A stretch of 64,000 nucleotides of DNA, taken from contig NZ_LSRP01000140.1 of assembly GCF_001885585.1 (NCBI RefSeq), positions 62,001 to 126,000 on the forward strand. Direction: 5' to 3'. Position numbers and translations under genes: made by a program. Origin of the DNA: Pararhizobium antarcticum (lineage in GTDB: Bacteria > Pseudomonadota > Alphaproteobacteria > Rhizobiales > Rhizobiaceae). Under the pieces are notes generated by a model, which was given only the letters and a program-made list of their open reading frames with translations, did not search any database and was not told the DNA's origin. This document shows, piece after piece, positions 19,368 to 27,984 of the stretch (its first letter is position 1; each line of letters starts with the position of its first letter).

Positions 19368-19712
19368 CTAGCGAGATGTGGCTGGCAGCAGGGTCTGGGA
19401 TGCGATCGTTTCGGCGCGGGTGCGGTGCTTTTCCGCTTCCGCATGCCATTTTACCGCCTCGGTCGCTTCGTTGCGCGCCCGCTTGCGGTATTTGCCCTGG
19501 CCAAACCAGGTTGCCAGCGAGCCGACCACGAGGCCGAAGATCACGGCAAGAAACAGGAAGATGAAAAATGGTGAGGATACAGACAGGACGCTGTCTGCCG
19601 GATTGAACGGATTGAGCGCCAGGGTCACCGTCTGCCGGTTTGCGACCGAAAGCACGATCAGGACGATGCCCACGGGAATGAGCACCACGATATTCAAGAG
19701 CTTTTTCATCAT
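19368..19712 (-). CDS. LapA/DUF1049 domain membrane protein
   Basis: A 114-residue protein with two transmembrane helices (LLNIVVLIPVGIVLIVLSVAN and a second at about residues 47-68), a basic GKYRKRARNE stretch and a predicted coiled coil (EAVKWHAEAEKHRTRAE). This is the lipopolysaccharide assembly protein A-type (DUF1049) topology. I chose ATG 19712 because GGAG lies upstream; a TTG-initiated longer form has no support. It follows ihfB on the same strand by 64 bases, the usual ihfB-lapA-like neighbourhood in many proteobacteria. Its biochemical role is uncertain. Confidence 0.85.
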   Translation of the reverse strand: MMKKLLNIVVLIPVGIVLIVLSVANRQTVTLALNPFNPADSVLSVSSPFFIFLFLAVIFGLVVGSLATWFGQGKYRKRARNEATEAVKWHAEAEKHRTRAETIASQTLLPATSR

Positions 19713-19776
19713 CAGTCCGTCTCCGTCATGCCTTGGCGTCCAGCCAGCCAAAGTCGGCCGGACCGGTCAGGACGCC

Positions 19777-20079
19777 TTATTCGTCGTCTTCATCGTCGGC
19801 GCCAGGGTTGAGCCGCTCACGCAACTCCTTGCCCGTCTTGAAGAAGGGCACCCATTTTTCCTCGACGAAGACACTGTCGCCGGTGCGCGGGTTGCGCCCC
19901 GAGCGCGAGGGCCGGTTCTTCACCGAAAACGCGCCGAAACCGCGGAGTTCCACCCGGTTTCCCGCTGCGAGTGCATCGGTAATCTCGTCGAGAACCGCAT
20001 TGACGATATTTTCCACATCGCGGTGGTAGAGATGCGGATTGCGAGCCGCAACGATCTGCACCAATTCTGACTTGATCAC
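19777..20079 (-). CDS. ihfB: integration host factor subunit beta
   Basis: A 100-residue nucleoid protein of the HU/IHF family that, with IHF alpha, bends DNA and assists recombination and sigma-54 promoters. The sequence starts [23 protein letters not shown] and carries the DNA-clamp arm [34 protein letters not shown] in pieces at residues 54-88. The start codon is GTG at 20079, preceded by ACGAGGGGG; no earlier codon gives a family-like N-terminus. The C-terminal tail is acidic (DDEDDE). It lies downstream of sppA on the same strand. Confidence 0.95.
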   Translation of the reverse strand: MIKSELVQIVAARNPHLYHRDVENIVNAVLDEITDALAAGNRVELRGFGAFSVKNRPSRSGRNPRTGDSVFVEEKWVPFFKTGKELRERLNPGADDEDDE

Positions 20080-20209
20080 TGCCGCCCCCTCGTCATTCCT
20101 GTTTATTGTTGGTTCTTTATGCTCGACGATGTCGGTACGTCGCCACTTCGGCAAATCCTCGGCGACGCTTTCCATCCGAAAGACGGATCGCGTCAGCCCC
20201 TTGCCTCAC

Positions 20210-21169
20210 TCAATCGCTGCCAACCTGCCAAACGGAAACAAGACCGTCAAGAAACAACTTGTCCCGGCTCCATTTTTCGAGGCTGCCAAAGATCGGAAAA
20301 ACCTCATATCCCAAGGATTTGGCCCAATCCACCGCCATCGAACCGAGGCCGAAAGGCAGCGATGACCGGGCCGCTTCCCATTCCAGCACAGGAAGATCCT
20401 TCGAGACCTTGCGCGATGCGAGGAATGTGCGGATTTCCTCGTCGCCGCCCAGTTGATCGACGAGCTTGTCGCGCAGTGCCTGCCTGCCGGTATAGATACG
20501 GCCGTCGGCCAGCCGCAGGGCCTCGGGGCGCGGCAGCTTGCGTCGCTCGGCAACGATATCGACGAACCAGTTGTAGCTGTCGTCGATCATCGCCTGGATG
20601 ACAGCCTTGGCATCGTCGCTTGCCGGATGAAAGGGTGAAGGCTCAGCCTTCAGCGGCGCGGATTTGATTTCTTCCAGCGAGACACCGACCTTATCCATCA
20701 GGTCTTTTACCTGGGGATACTGGAAGATGACGCCGATGGAGCCGGTGATCGAGGTTTCGCCAGCGACGATCTGATCGCCGGCCAGCGCGATCATGTAGCC
20801 TGCGGATGCGGCAAGGGTGCGCACGTCGGACACCACCGGCTTCTTTTCAGAGACCTTGCGCAGCGCCTTGTAAATGACTTCGCCGCCATAGGTAGTGCCG
20901 CCCGGCGAAGAGATCGTCACGATCAGTCCCTTGACCGCATCGTTCTTGGCGATGTCGTCCAGCCGCGTCAAAAGCTCGCGATCGTCCTGGATGATGCCGG
21001 AGATGGTGACACGGGCAATATGCGCCCGGGCGATCGACCCGGTGCTGCCGGAACTCGAAAACAGGAACGCACCGATCCCGACGAGCGCGATCAGGCCGAT
21101 GGCAGCCAGACGCCAGAAGCTCAGCCTGCGGCGAAGCTGCCGCCGGTCGGCGATTGCGAGTTGATCCAT
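20210..21169 (-). CDS. sppA: signal peptide peptidase SppA (S49 family)
   Basis: A 319-residue inner-membrane serine protease that degrades cleaved signal peptides. One N-terminal membrane helix (about residues 19-40) anchors it. The S49 core is recognisable: VTISSPGGTTYGGEVIY, the nucleophile Ser in LAASAGYMIALAGDQ, and TSITGSIGVIFQYP, with a following lysine (APLKAEPSP) in the place of the general base. The short single-domain form resembles the Bacillus type rather than the 67-kDa E. coli type. ATG 21169 is used. It leads sppA-ihfB-lapA-like on the minus strand and is divergent from lptC. Confidence 0.93.
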   Translation of the reverse strand: MDQLAIADRRQLRRRLSFWRLAAIGLIALVGIGAFLFSSSGSTGSIARAHIARVTISGIIQDDRELLTRLDDIAKNDAVKGLIVTISSPGGTTYGGEVIYKALRKVSEKKPVVSDVRTLAASAGYMIALAGDQIVAGETSITGSIGVIFQYPQVKDLMDKVGVSLEEIKSAPLKAEPSPFHPASDDAKAVIQAMIDDSYNWFVDIVAERRKLPRPEALRLADGRIYTGRQALRDKLVDQLGGDEEIRTFLASRKVSKDLPVLEWEAARSSLPFGLGSMAVDWAKSLGYEVFPIFGSLEKWSRDKLFLDGLVSVWQVGSD

Positions 21170-21428
21170 GGGTGACCTCTATAGCTTTGGCGGCGCTGGA
21201 CAGGAACGACATCCGCCCAACGGGCGCGAATGGGCGCAACAGGCCGGAATCAATACAAGCACAGGGCTTCGCTTGTAAGCGGTTTTTCAAAGATTTTTCC
21301 GCGTCCATTGTCTGGCCTCAAAAAAATCGCCATATTCGCATTTACCGAAACGCTCGTATGGAAGCAGGCCGAACAGAAACCGGCGGCACCTGCGGCGCGT
21401 TGTATCGTTCAAACGACAGGTCTTTTTC

Positions 21429-22097
21429 ATGCTCAATGAAGCGCAGTTTCCCGGCGCGTTCCCGCATTCGGGGCTCGGTCCCGCGGATGCCTACGATCAG
21501 GCGACGCGGCACTCCCGGCGCGTGACGCGGATGAAGATCGTGTTGCCTTTGGTTGCTTTCGTGATCGCAGCCATTTTTGTTGTCGTCTCCGTTATCGGCG
21601 CGTATCTCCCCGATGAACTGCAAATCGAGAACGCGACCATCGAAAACGGCAAGATCGTCATGCAGAACCCCGCGATTTCCGGGCGCAACAAGCAGGGCAT
21701 CAGCTATTCGATGAAAGCCGAGCGCGCCCTGCAGGACATTGCCAATCCGGACATCATCACGTTGAAGAAGATCCATGCGGAAATGCCGGTCAACGAGACC
21801 CTCGTCGCCACCGTCGATGCGGCAAGCGGCGTCTATGATCGTGGCGGCAATACGCTCAATATGGACGAGCCCTTCACCATCACGATGAACAATGGCGTCA
21901 ATGCAGACTTCCGATCCGCCTATCTCGACATCAATGCCGGCGAGATGGAATCGAAACAGCCGATCGCAATCAGCATGAATGGCGGTTCCATTGTTGCACA
22001 GCGGCTGAGAATGACGGATAAGGGACGGATTGTGACTTTTGAGGGCATGGTCCGGGTCAATGTCGAACCCAGCTCCATCCGAAAAAACCAGAACTAG
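21429..22097 (+). CDS. lptC: LPS export ABC transporter periplasmic protein LptC
   Basis: A 222-residue bitopic protein with a cytoplasmic N-terminal tail, one membrane helix (IVLPLVAFVIAAIFVVVSV, about residues 37-55) and a periplasmic beta-jellyroll. It receives LPS from the LptBFG extractor and passes it to LptA. The periplasmic part shows the repeating strands typical of the family (IENGKIVMQNPAISGRN, YDRGGNTLNMDEPFTI). It is first in the lptC-lptA-lptB run, with only 15 bases to the lptA ATG. Confidence 0.92.
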   Translation: MLNEAQFPGAFPHSGLGPADAYDQATRHSRRVTRMKIVLPLVAFVIAAIFVVVSVIGAYLPDELQIENATIENGKIVMQNPAISGRNKQGISYSMKAERALQDIANPDIITLKKIHAEMPVNETLVATVDAASGVYDRGGNTLNMDEPFTITMNNGVNADFRSAYLDINAGEMESKQPIAISMNGGSIVAQRLRMTDKGRIVTFEGMVRVNVEPSSIRKNQN

Positions 22098-22112
22098 AAC
22101 CCGGTGCATCCC

Positions 22113-22670
22113 ATGTCAGCCAATTCAACATCCTCTTTGTTGCTTGCCAGAAAAATTGCCGTTGCTGCCGTGCTCGCTGCGGCCCTTGCCGGGCCTGCCG
22201 TGGCCCAGTCGACATCGAGCCAGATGAAAGGGCTGGAGCTTTCCAACGACCAGCCGATCCAGATCGAAAGCGACAAGCTGGACATCAAGGATGCGGAAAG
22301 TCTGGCCATGTTCACCGGCAATGTGAAGGTCGTCCAGGGCACGACGACACTGCAGGCCGGCAGCATGGTGGTCTATTACAAGAAGGGCGGCGGATCGATC
22401 CAGGGCGGCAATGCCGACATTGATCGGATCGAGGTCAACAACAAGGTGTTCCTGCAATCCGGCACCCAGCAGGCAACGGCCGACAGCGGCTCGTTCAACA
22501 TGACGGAGCAGACGCTCGTGCTGAAGGGCAAGGAAGTGGTTCTGTCGGAAGGCAAGAACGTCTTTACCGGCTGTCAGCTGAACGTCCAGATGAACACCGG
22601 CGAAGCGCAACTGCAGGCGTGCGGCGGACGGGTGAAGATCCAGCTCGATCCGAAATCCCAACAGAATTGA
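22113..22670 (+). CDS. lptA: LPS transport periplasmic protein LptA (OstA-like)
   Basis: A 185-residue periplasmic protein that forms the bridge carrying LPS to the outer membrane. The N-terminal signal peptide (LLLARKIAVAAVLAAALAG) ends near AVAQS. The OstA domain is clear: QPIQIESDKLDIKDAES and MFTGNVKVVQGTTTLQAG. ATG 22113 is chosen; an in-frame GTG at 22104 would only add three residues. Neither has a strong ribosome site, so coupling to lptC translation is likely. The TTG-started lptB begins 6 bases after its stop. Confidence 0.93.
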   Translation: MSANSTSSLLLARKIAVAAVLAAALAGPAVAQSTSSQMKGLELSNDQPIQIESDKLDIKDAESLAMFTGNVKVVQGTTTLQAGSMVVYYKKGGGSIQGGNADIDRIEVNNKVFLQSGTQQATADSGSFNMTEQTLVLKGKEVVLSEGKNVFTGCQLNVQMNTGEAQLQACGGRVKIQLDPKSQQN

Positions 22671-22676
22671 TGTAGT

Positions 22677-23492
22677 TTGGACGTGAACATCCCCTTTCTT
22701 ACCAAGCGCAAACAGGGCGGCAAGCCCGATGCGTCGGCGCCTGCCCGCGTTGCCGACAAGGCACGCTATGAAGGCACGCTGATCGCGCGCGGTCTGACGA
22801 AAAGCTATCGTTCGCGGCGCGTCGTCAACGGCGTCTCGCTGGTCGTGCGTCGCGGCGAGGCTGTCGGCCTGCTGGGTCCGAACGGCGCCGGCAAGACGAC
22901 GTGTTTCTACATGATCACCGGGCTCGTGCCCGTCGATGAAGGCACGATCGAAATCAACGGCAACGATGTCACCTCGATGCCGATGTATCGCCGCGCGCGG
23001 CTTGGCGTCGGCTATCTGCCACAGGAAGCATCGATTTTTCGCGGACTGACCGTCGAAGACAATATTCGTGCGGTTCTCGAGGTTCACGACCGCAACAGGG
23101 AGCGGCGCGAAAGCAAGCTCAACGACCTGCTCGGCGAATTCTCGATCGCGCATCTGCGCAAGTCGCCAGCAGTGGCGCTGTCGGGCGGCGAACGTCGACG
23201 TCTCGAAATCGCCCGCGCGCTGGCCACCGACCCGACCTTCATGCTGCTCGACGAACCCTTTGCCGGCGTCGATCCGATCTCGGTTGCCGACATCCAGGCG
23301 CTTGTGCGGCACCTGACCTCTCGCGGCATCGGCGTGCTGATCACCGATCACAATGTGCGCGAGACACTCGGCCTGATCGACCGCGCCTACATCATCCATG
23401 CAGGGGAAGTGCTGACGCATGGCCGCGCCAACGACATCGTCACCAATCCGGATGTCCGCAGGCTCTATCTGGGCGACAATTTCAGCCTCTGA
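22677..23492 (+). CDS. lptB: LPS export ABC transporter ATP-binding protein LptB
   Basis: A 271-residue ATPase that powers LPS extraction from the inner membrane with LptF and LptG. It has Walker A GPNGAGKTT, the signature LSGGERRRLEIARAL, Walker B FMLLDEPFAGVDP and the H-loop ITDHNV. About 30 extra residues precede the ABC domain, rich in basic and polar residues. The best start I see is TTG at 22677, 6 bases after lptA; GTG 22683 is an alternative, and no ATG gives a complete domain. The locus continues to rpoN, the conserved alphaproteobacterial order. Confidence 0.95.
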   Translation: MDVNIPFLTKRKQGGKPDASAPARVADKARYEGTLIARGLTKSYRSRRVVNGVSLVVRRGEAVGLLGPNGAGKTTCFYMITGLVPVDEGTIEINGNDVTSMPMYRRARLGVGYLPQEASIFRGLTVEDNIRAVLEVHDRNRERRESKLNDLLGEFSIAHLRKSPAVALSGGERRRLEIARALATDPTFMLLDEPFAGVDPISVADIQALVRHLTSRGIGVLITDHNVRETLGLIDRAYIIHAGEVLTHGRANDIVTNPDVRRLYLGDNFSL

Positions 23493-23856
23493 CAACCATC
23501 GCCCACAGACGCTATTTTGCCGCATCTGGAACAGGGCTCTTGACCCGGCCGGGGATTTACGCAATTTTCGGGCCAGACGTTCATGCTGCAGTGCATCAGA
23601 GACCATCGACGCACTGATTGAAGCATCTGGACCGGGATGGCGAGCAATGCCAATCCGGTGAAAAGTCTCTATTTTTGGCAGTTTCAGACCGGGATTGCCG
23701 CGAAATTCCCCATCAGCATCAAAATTCATCTTATTCTTCGGCAAGACTTGACCAAACCCGATTAATAAGCAATTTTTGGGCCACTTGGAAATTTGAGCTG
23801 CATGCCGCATCAGAACGGTGCTCATTTTCGGGAATTGAGGGGAGTTTAGCGTAAAC
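23493..23856 (+). promoter_or_regulatory. 364-base lptB-rpoN intergenic region
   Basis: No convincing coding frame is present. The second half is AT-rich (around 23700-23800) and includes CTTGACC near 23745, a possible -35 element, so an rpoN promoter here is plausible. No -24/-12 pair with correct 10-base spacing was found by eye. GAGGGGAG lies about 11 bases before the rpoN ATG. Confidence 0.4.
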
Positions 23857-25431
23857 ATGGCATTGTCAGCCAGTCTCTTCCTGCGTCAAAGCCAGTCCCT
23901 GGTGATGACACCCCAGCTGATGCAGTCGATCCAGCTGCTGCAGATGACGCATTTTGAACTGAACACATTCATCGAGCAGGAGGTCGAGAAGAACCCGCTG
24001 CTCGAATTCGCCGCAAATGAAGACGCGCCCCAGGGCCAGGATCATGCAGGGCGCGACGAGGCCCATGCGAGCCAGGACGAGCGCAACGAGCGCGAGGTCA
24101 TCGAGTTTCCGGCGCTTGACCCGCTTGGCGACGTCTATGACAGCGCGACGGCGTTTTCCGGCGAACAACTCAGCGAACAGCTGGATTCCAATTTCGAGAA
24201 TGTCTTTCCCGACGATACCGTGCCGCAGCGCGCCGACGCACCGGAATTGCTCAGCCAGTGGAAATCCATGCCCGGCGGCGGCGACAGCGAAAGCAGCGAG
24301 GGCTACAATCTCGACGATTTCATCGCCAGCCGTCCGACGCTGCGCGACTTTCTCAACGAGCAGGTGCCTTTCACCATCCATGGCGCAGCGGACAGGCTGA
24401 TTGCACAGCACCTCATCGACCAGCTGGATGAGGCCGGTTATGTGCATGCCGATCTCGAGGACATTGCCAACCGTCTCGGCGCCAGTCACCCGGATGTCGT
24501 GCGCGTGCTCCACCAGTTGCAGCAGCTCGATCCGCCAGGGGTGTTTGCCCGATCGCTCAGCGAATGTCTCGCCATCCAGCTGCGCGTTCGCGACCGGCTG
24601 GATCCCGCGATGGAAGCCCTCGTCAACAATCTCGAACTGCTCGCCCGCCGCGACTTCGCCAGCCTGAAAAGGATCTGCGGCGTCGATGAGGAAGACCTGA
24701 TCGACATGCTGGCGGAAATCCGCAAGCTCGATCCAAAGCCCGGTACCGCCTTCGAAACCAGCCCTTCGGAAGCCATCGTGCCGGATATCGTCGTGCGGAC
24801 GGCGCCTGACGGCACCTGGATGGTGGAACTGAACCCGGAGACCCTGCCGCGCGTTCTGGTCAACCAAGCCTATTATGCGACCGTATCGCGCCACACGCCA
24901 AAAACCGGCAGCGACCACACATTTCTGACGGAGTGCCTGCAGAACGCCAACTGGCTGACCCGCAGTCTCGACCAGCGCGCCAAGACGATCATGAAGGTGG
25001 CGACGGAAATTGTCCGGCAGCAGGACAGTTTCCTGATGAACGGCGTTGATCATCTGCGGCCGCTCAACCTGAAAACCATCGCCGATGCGATCAAGATGCA
25101 CGAATCCACGGTCAGCCGCGTCACGTCCAACAAATACATGCTGACCCCGCGCGGTCTCTTCGAGCTCAAATACTTCTTCACCGTATCGATCGGCTCTGCC
25201 GAAGGCGGCGACGGCCATTCGGCGGAATCGGTCCGCCACCGGATCCGCAACATGATCGTGCTGGAAAGCCCGGATGCGGTCCTGTCCGACGACGACATCG
25301 TCGACAGCCTGAAAAAGGGTGGCGTCGAGATCGCGCGCCGCACGGTCGCCAAATACCGCGAGGCCATGAACATCCCGTCCTCGGTCCAGCGCCGGCGCGA
25401 AAAGCGCGCGATCGCCAAAATATCGGCCTGA
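23857..25431 (+). CDS. rpoN: RNA polymerase sigma-54 factor
   Basis: The alternative sigma factor for nitrogen, C4-dicarboxylate and other activator-dependent promoters. The 524-residue protein has the glutamine-rich region I (SLVMTPQLMQSIQLLQMTHFEL), an acidic region II, the core-binding region III and the C-terminal RpoN box ARRTVAKYRE followed by a basic tail. The ATG at 23857 (MALSASLFLRQSQ) is supported by the family N-terminus. The downstream hpf and ptsN genes form the classic rpoN cluster, which links sigma-54 to ribosome hibernation and the nitrogen phosphotransferase system. Confidence 0.98.
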   Translation: MALSASLFLRQSQSLVMTPQLMQSIQLLQMTHFELNTFIEQEVEKNPLLEFAANEDAPQGQDHAGRDEAHASQDERNEREVIEFPALDPLGDVYDSATAFSGEQLSEQLDSNFENVFPDDTVPQRADAPELLSQWKSMPGGGDSESSEGYNLDDFIASRPTLRDFLNEQVPFTIHGAADRLIAQHLIDQLDEAGYVHADLEDIANRLGASHPDVVRVLHQLQQLDPPGVFARSLSECLAIQLRVRDRLDPAMEALVNNLELLARRDFASLKRICGVDEEDLIDMLAEIRKLDPKPGTAFETSPSEAIVPDIVVRTAPDGTWMVELNPETLPRVLVNQAYYATVSRHTPKTGSDHTFLTECLQNANWLTRSLDQRAKTIMKVATEIVRQQDSFLMNGVDHLRPLNLKTIADAIKMHESTVSRVTSNKYMLTPRGLFELKYFFTVSIGSAEGGDGHSAESVRHRIRNMIVLESPDAVLSDDDIVDSLKKGGVEIARRTVAKYREAMNIPSSVQRRREKRAIAKISA

Positions 25432-25700
25432 ACAACCGCGCCAACCCCTTGCCGGCCCCGCAAGATGGGCCTTGCCGCGGCTTGTCCTGCCGATTTCCGA
25501 ACACCGGAATTGACTTTTGCGATGACGCGGGGTATCAGCCCGCCGCAATGGGCAAAGGACATTGGACCCGCCTTTAGAGCATATCCCCGCAGTTTCAGCT
25601 TGTTCAGGCGCAAAATTCGTTTGCGTGCGTGAAGTGCTTGGATGACGGGTCCTGTTGGCATAAACTACACGTGCAAATCATGAAAAAGAGAGGAAACTCC

Positions 25701-26279
25701 ATGAGTGTGCGTGTATCTGGAAAACATATGGAAATTGGTGAAGCCTTCCGTCTGCGTATTGAGGAGCAGATAGAACAGGCCGTCACCAAATATTTCGACG
25801 GAGGATATTCAAGCCAGATCACTGTGGAAAAATCGGGGTCGCGCTTTAGCGCTGACTGCAAGATTCATCTCGATACGGGCGCTGCCCTGCACGCCAACGG
25901 CGAGGCGACGGAGCCGCAGGCAGCCTTCGACGCGGCATCGATCCGCATCGAGAAGCGCCTGCGCCGCTACAAGCGCAAGCTCAAGGATCACCACATCGGC
26001 AATGGCCATTCTGGCTTTTCCGAAGTGGCCTACACAGTAATGGACTCCGTGCCGGACGACGAACACGACGAGGTGCCGGAAAACTACGCACCGACGATCG
26101 TTGCTGAAAGCACGAAACAGCTGAAGACCATGTCGGTCGCAAGCGCCGTGATGGCGCTGGATATGACGGACGAACCGGTTCTGATTTTCCGCAGCAGCGG
26201 CAAGGAAGAACTGAACATCGTCTACAGACGCAATGATGGAAATATCGGCTGGATCGACGCAGCCAACATCAAAAACTGA
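25701..26279 (+). CDS. hpf: long-form ribosome hibernation promoting factor
   Basis: A 192-residue protein. The N-terminal S30AE/RaiA domain (MSVRVSGKHMEIGEAFRLR to about residue 100) binds the decoding centre. The C-terminal extension (PVLIFRSSGKEELNIVYRRNDG) is the dimerisation domain of long HPF, which joins ribosomes into inactive 100S pairs in stationary phase. ATG 25701 follows AGAGGAAACTCC; a longer upstream frame lacks family similarity. It lies between rpoN and ptsN, the expected position, and is followed by a strong hairpin. Confidence 0.95.
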   Translation: MSVRVSGKHMEIGEAFRLRIEEQIEQAVTKYFDGGYSSQITVEKSGSRFSADCKIHLDTGAALHANGEATEPQAAFDAASIRIEKRLRRYKRKLKDHHIGNGHSGFSEVAYTVMDSVPDDEHDEVPENYAPTIVAESTKQLKTMSVASAVMALDMTDEPVLIFRSSGKEELNIVYRRNDGNIGWIDAANIKN

Positions 26280-26286
26280 ACAGGCT

Positions 26287-26314
26287 GCGGGGTGCCGGGA
26301 AACCGGCACCCCGC
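26287..26314 (+). terminator. 12-bp GC hairpin with GAAA tetraloop after hpf
   Basis: Bases 26287-26298 pair perfectly with 26303-26314 around a GAAA loop, 7 bases after the hpf stop. No U-tract follows, so it may act as an mRNA 3' stabiliser or a site for processing rather than a simple terminator. Confidence 0.7.
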
Positions 26315-26542
26315 GAGCTTGCCAGCACAGGCCCAGCGGAAAAACGAACCCGCCTGTTTGGAACGAGACGATAAGGCGACGAAACCGCGAAGACCCTTTC
26401 CGGGTGCTCGGGGCTAAATTGCCAGCAGGCATGCCACGGGCGGTCACCTACGGCGAAAAGCACGTGCGGAACAGATCGGTTGGCAAGCATTGTGCATCTC
26501 TTACCAGATGTGCCGTGTTAACCGGGCAACGAGGACAAAAGA

Positions 26543-27007
26543 ATGGCATTGGCAGGCTTGCTGCAGCAAAATGCAATAATTCCGGCTATGAAAGCCAATT
26601 CCAAGAAGCAACTGCTTCAGGAACTGGCATCCAGAGCATCCAAGATCACCGATCTTTCCGAGCGTGAAATCTTCGACGTGATCCTGCAGCGCGAACGGCT
26701 CGGCTCGACCGGCGTCGGCAATGGCATCGCCATTCCGCACGGGAAACTCCCCACCCTGACCAGCATCATCGGCATTTTCGCCCGCCTGGAATCTCCGGTT
26801 GATTTCGAGGCGCTGGACGACCAGCCGGTCGATCTCGTCTTCCTGCTTCTGGCCCCGGAAGGCGCCGGCGCCGATCACCTGAAGGCGCTGTCGCGGATTG
26901 CCCGCGTGTTGCGCGACCAGGATATGGTCGCCAAGCTGCGCGGCTCCAATTCGGCTTCGGCGATCTATGCTTTCCTCAGCGAGGATCAGGCGTCGAACGC
27001 GGCCTGA
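26543..27007 (+). CDS. ptsN: PTS IIA-like nitrogen regulatory protein
   Basis: A 154-residue EIIA-Ntr, the terminal phosphoacceptor of the nitrogen phosphotransferase system. It is phosphorylated on His66 in GIAIPHGKL. It affects potassium uptake, nitrogen metabolism and other processes rather than sugar import. The flanking ALSRIARVLRD helix and the VDLVFLLLAPE strand fit the fold. ATG 26543 follows GAGGACAAAAGA. It is the last gene of the rpoN cluster, with a clear terminator 25 bases downstream. Confidence 0.96.
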   Translation: MALAGLLQQNAIIPAMKANSKKQLLQELASRASKITDLSEREIFDVILQRERLGSTGVGNGIAIPHGKLPTLTSIIGIFARLESPVDFEALDDQPVDLVFLLLAPEGAGADHLKALSRIARVLRDQDMVAKLRGSNSASAIYAFLSEDQASNAA

Positions 27008-27031
27008 AGACCTTCCATTTTCACCGTTTCG

Positions 27032-27062
27032 AAGACCCGCGTCCCTGCATGGCGCGGGTCTT
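27032..27062 (+). terminator. rho-independent terminator after ptsN
   Basis: AAGACCCGCG (27032-27041) pairs with CGCGGGTCTT (27053-27062) around an 11-nt loop, followed by TTGCATTTT. The stem, loop and T-rich tail are all on the plus strand, 24 bases after the ptsN stop. Confidence 0.85.
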
Positions 27063-27192
27063 TGCATTTTCGTGCGGCGCCGTCCGGTTTATGCGCACAT
27101 CCTATCGACACTGCCGCAAGCCTCGACAATAATCAGGCGCATGAGGGGCCGGACGTCTCGGTCGCGGTTTCCCGGTTCGGAGGATTTTATCG

Positions 27193-27960
27193 ATGGCTGG
27201 CAGACTGTCCGGAAAGACTGCATTGATCAGCGGCGGCGCTGGAGGCTGCGGGCTCGCGGCATCCCAGCTTTTTGCCCGCGAGGGCGCGAAGGTCGGTATT
27301 GTCGATCTGCCACGCTCGGAGGGTGAGACGGTTGCCGCGGCCATTCGCGCCGAAGGCGGACAGGCGATGTTTGCCGCAGCCGATGTTTCGGTCTCTTCGG
27401 AGGTAAAGACGGCGGTCGCGGCTGTGGAAGCGGCACTCGGGCCGATCACCGTTCTGTTCAACCATGCCGGCATTCTGGCGGTCGGCCCCTTCCTCGAAAC
27501 AGAAGAAGACGAGTGGGACCGCTTGATGGCGGTCAATGTCCGCTCGATGTTCCTGATGACCAAGGCGGTTCTGCCCGGCATGCTCAAGGCCGGCGGCGGC
27601 AGCATCGTCTCGACATCCTCGATCTCAGCCGTTGCGGCCACGCCGATGGAAGTGCTCTACGACACGACCAAGGGCGCCTGCCATATGTTTGCCCGCGCCA
27701 TCGCCGTGGAATTCCGCGATCGCGGCATACGCTCCAACGCCGTCTGCCCCGGCTTCATCGCCACCGACCACGGCAAGCGCGAACTGGTGGGCCTCTCCAA
27801 GTATGGCGTCGACGTTTCCGATGCGGCCATCGCCGCCCAACAAGGCCGGATGTGCGAGCCGATGGAGGTGGCGCAGGCCGCCCTCTTCCTTGCCAGCGAC
27901 GAATCGAGCTTCGTCAACGGCACGCATCTGTTTGTCGATAACTGCTTTACGGCGATGTGA
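27193..27960 (+). CDS. short-chain dehydrogenase/reductase
   Basis: A 255-residue classical SDR that oxidises or reduces an alcohol or sugar with NAD(P). The cofactor motif is SGGAGGCG at residues 13-20, the NHAG motif at 90-93, and the active site Tyr156-x3-Lys160 (YDTTK) with an upstream serine in STSSIS. The acidic residue at the end of strand 2 (IVDLP) favours NAD over NADP. GGAGGATTTTATCG precedes the ATG. The FAD oxidase gene starts 24 bases later on the same strand, so the two probably form an operon; the shared substrate is unknown. Confidence 0.9.
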   Translation: MAGRLSGKTALISGGAGGCGLAASQLFAREGAKVGIVDLPRSEGETVAAAIRAEGGQAMFAAADVSVSSEVKTAVAAVEAALGPITVLFNHAGILAVGPFLETEEDEWDRLMAVNVRSMFLMTKAVLPGMLKAGGGSIVSTSSISAVAATPMEVLYDTTKGACHMFARAIAVEFRDRGIRSNAVCPGFIATDHGKRELVGLSKYGVDVSDAAIAAQQGRMCEPMEVAQAALFLASDESSFVNGTHLFVDNCFTAM

Positions 27961-27984
27961 ACGAGACACCTGGAGACAGAAGAC

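Noticed and set aside
25432-25700. Sigma-54 (-24/-12) promoter upstream of hpf
   Set aside because: TTGGCA and a later TGC occur near 25655-25675, but the GG-to-GC spacing is wrong (16 instead of 12 bases).
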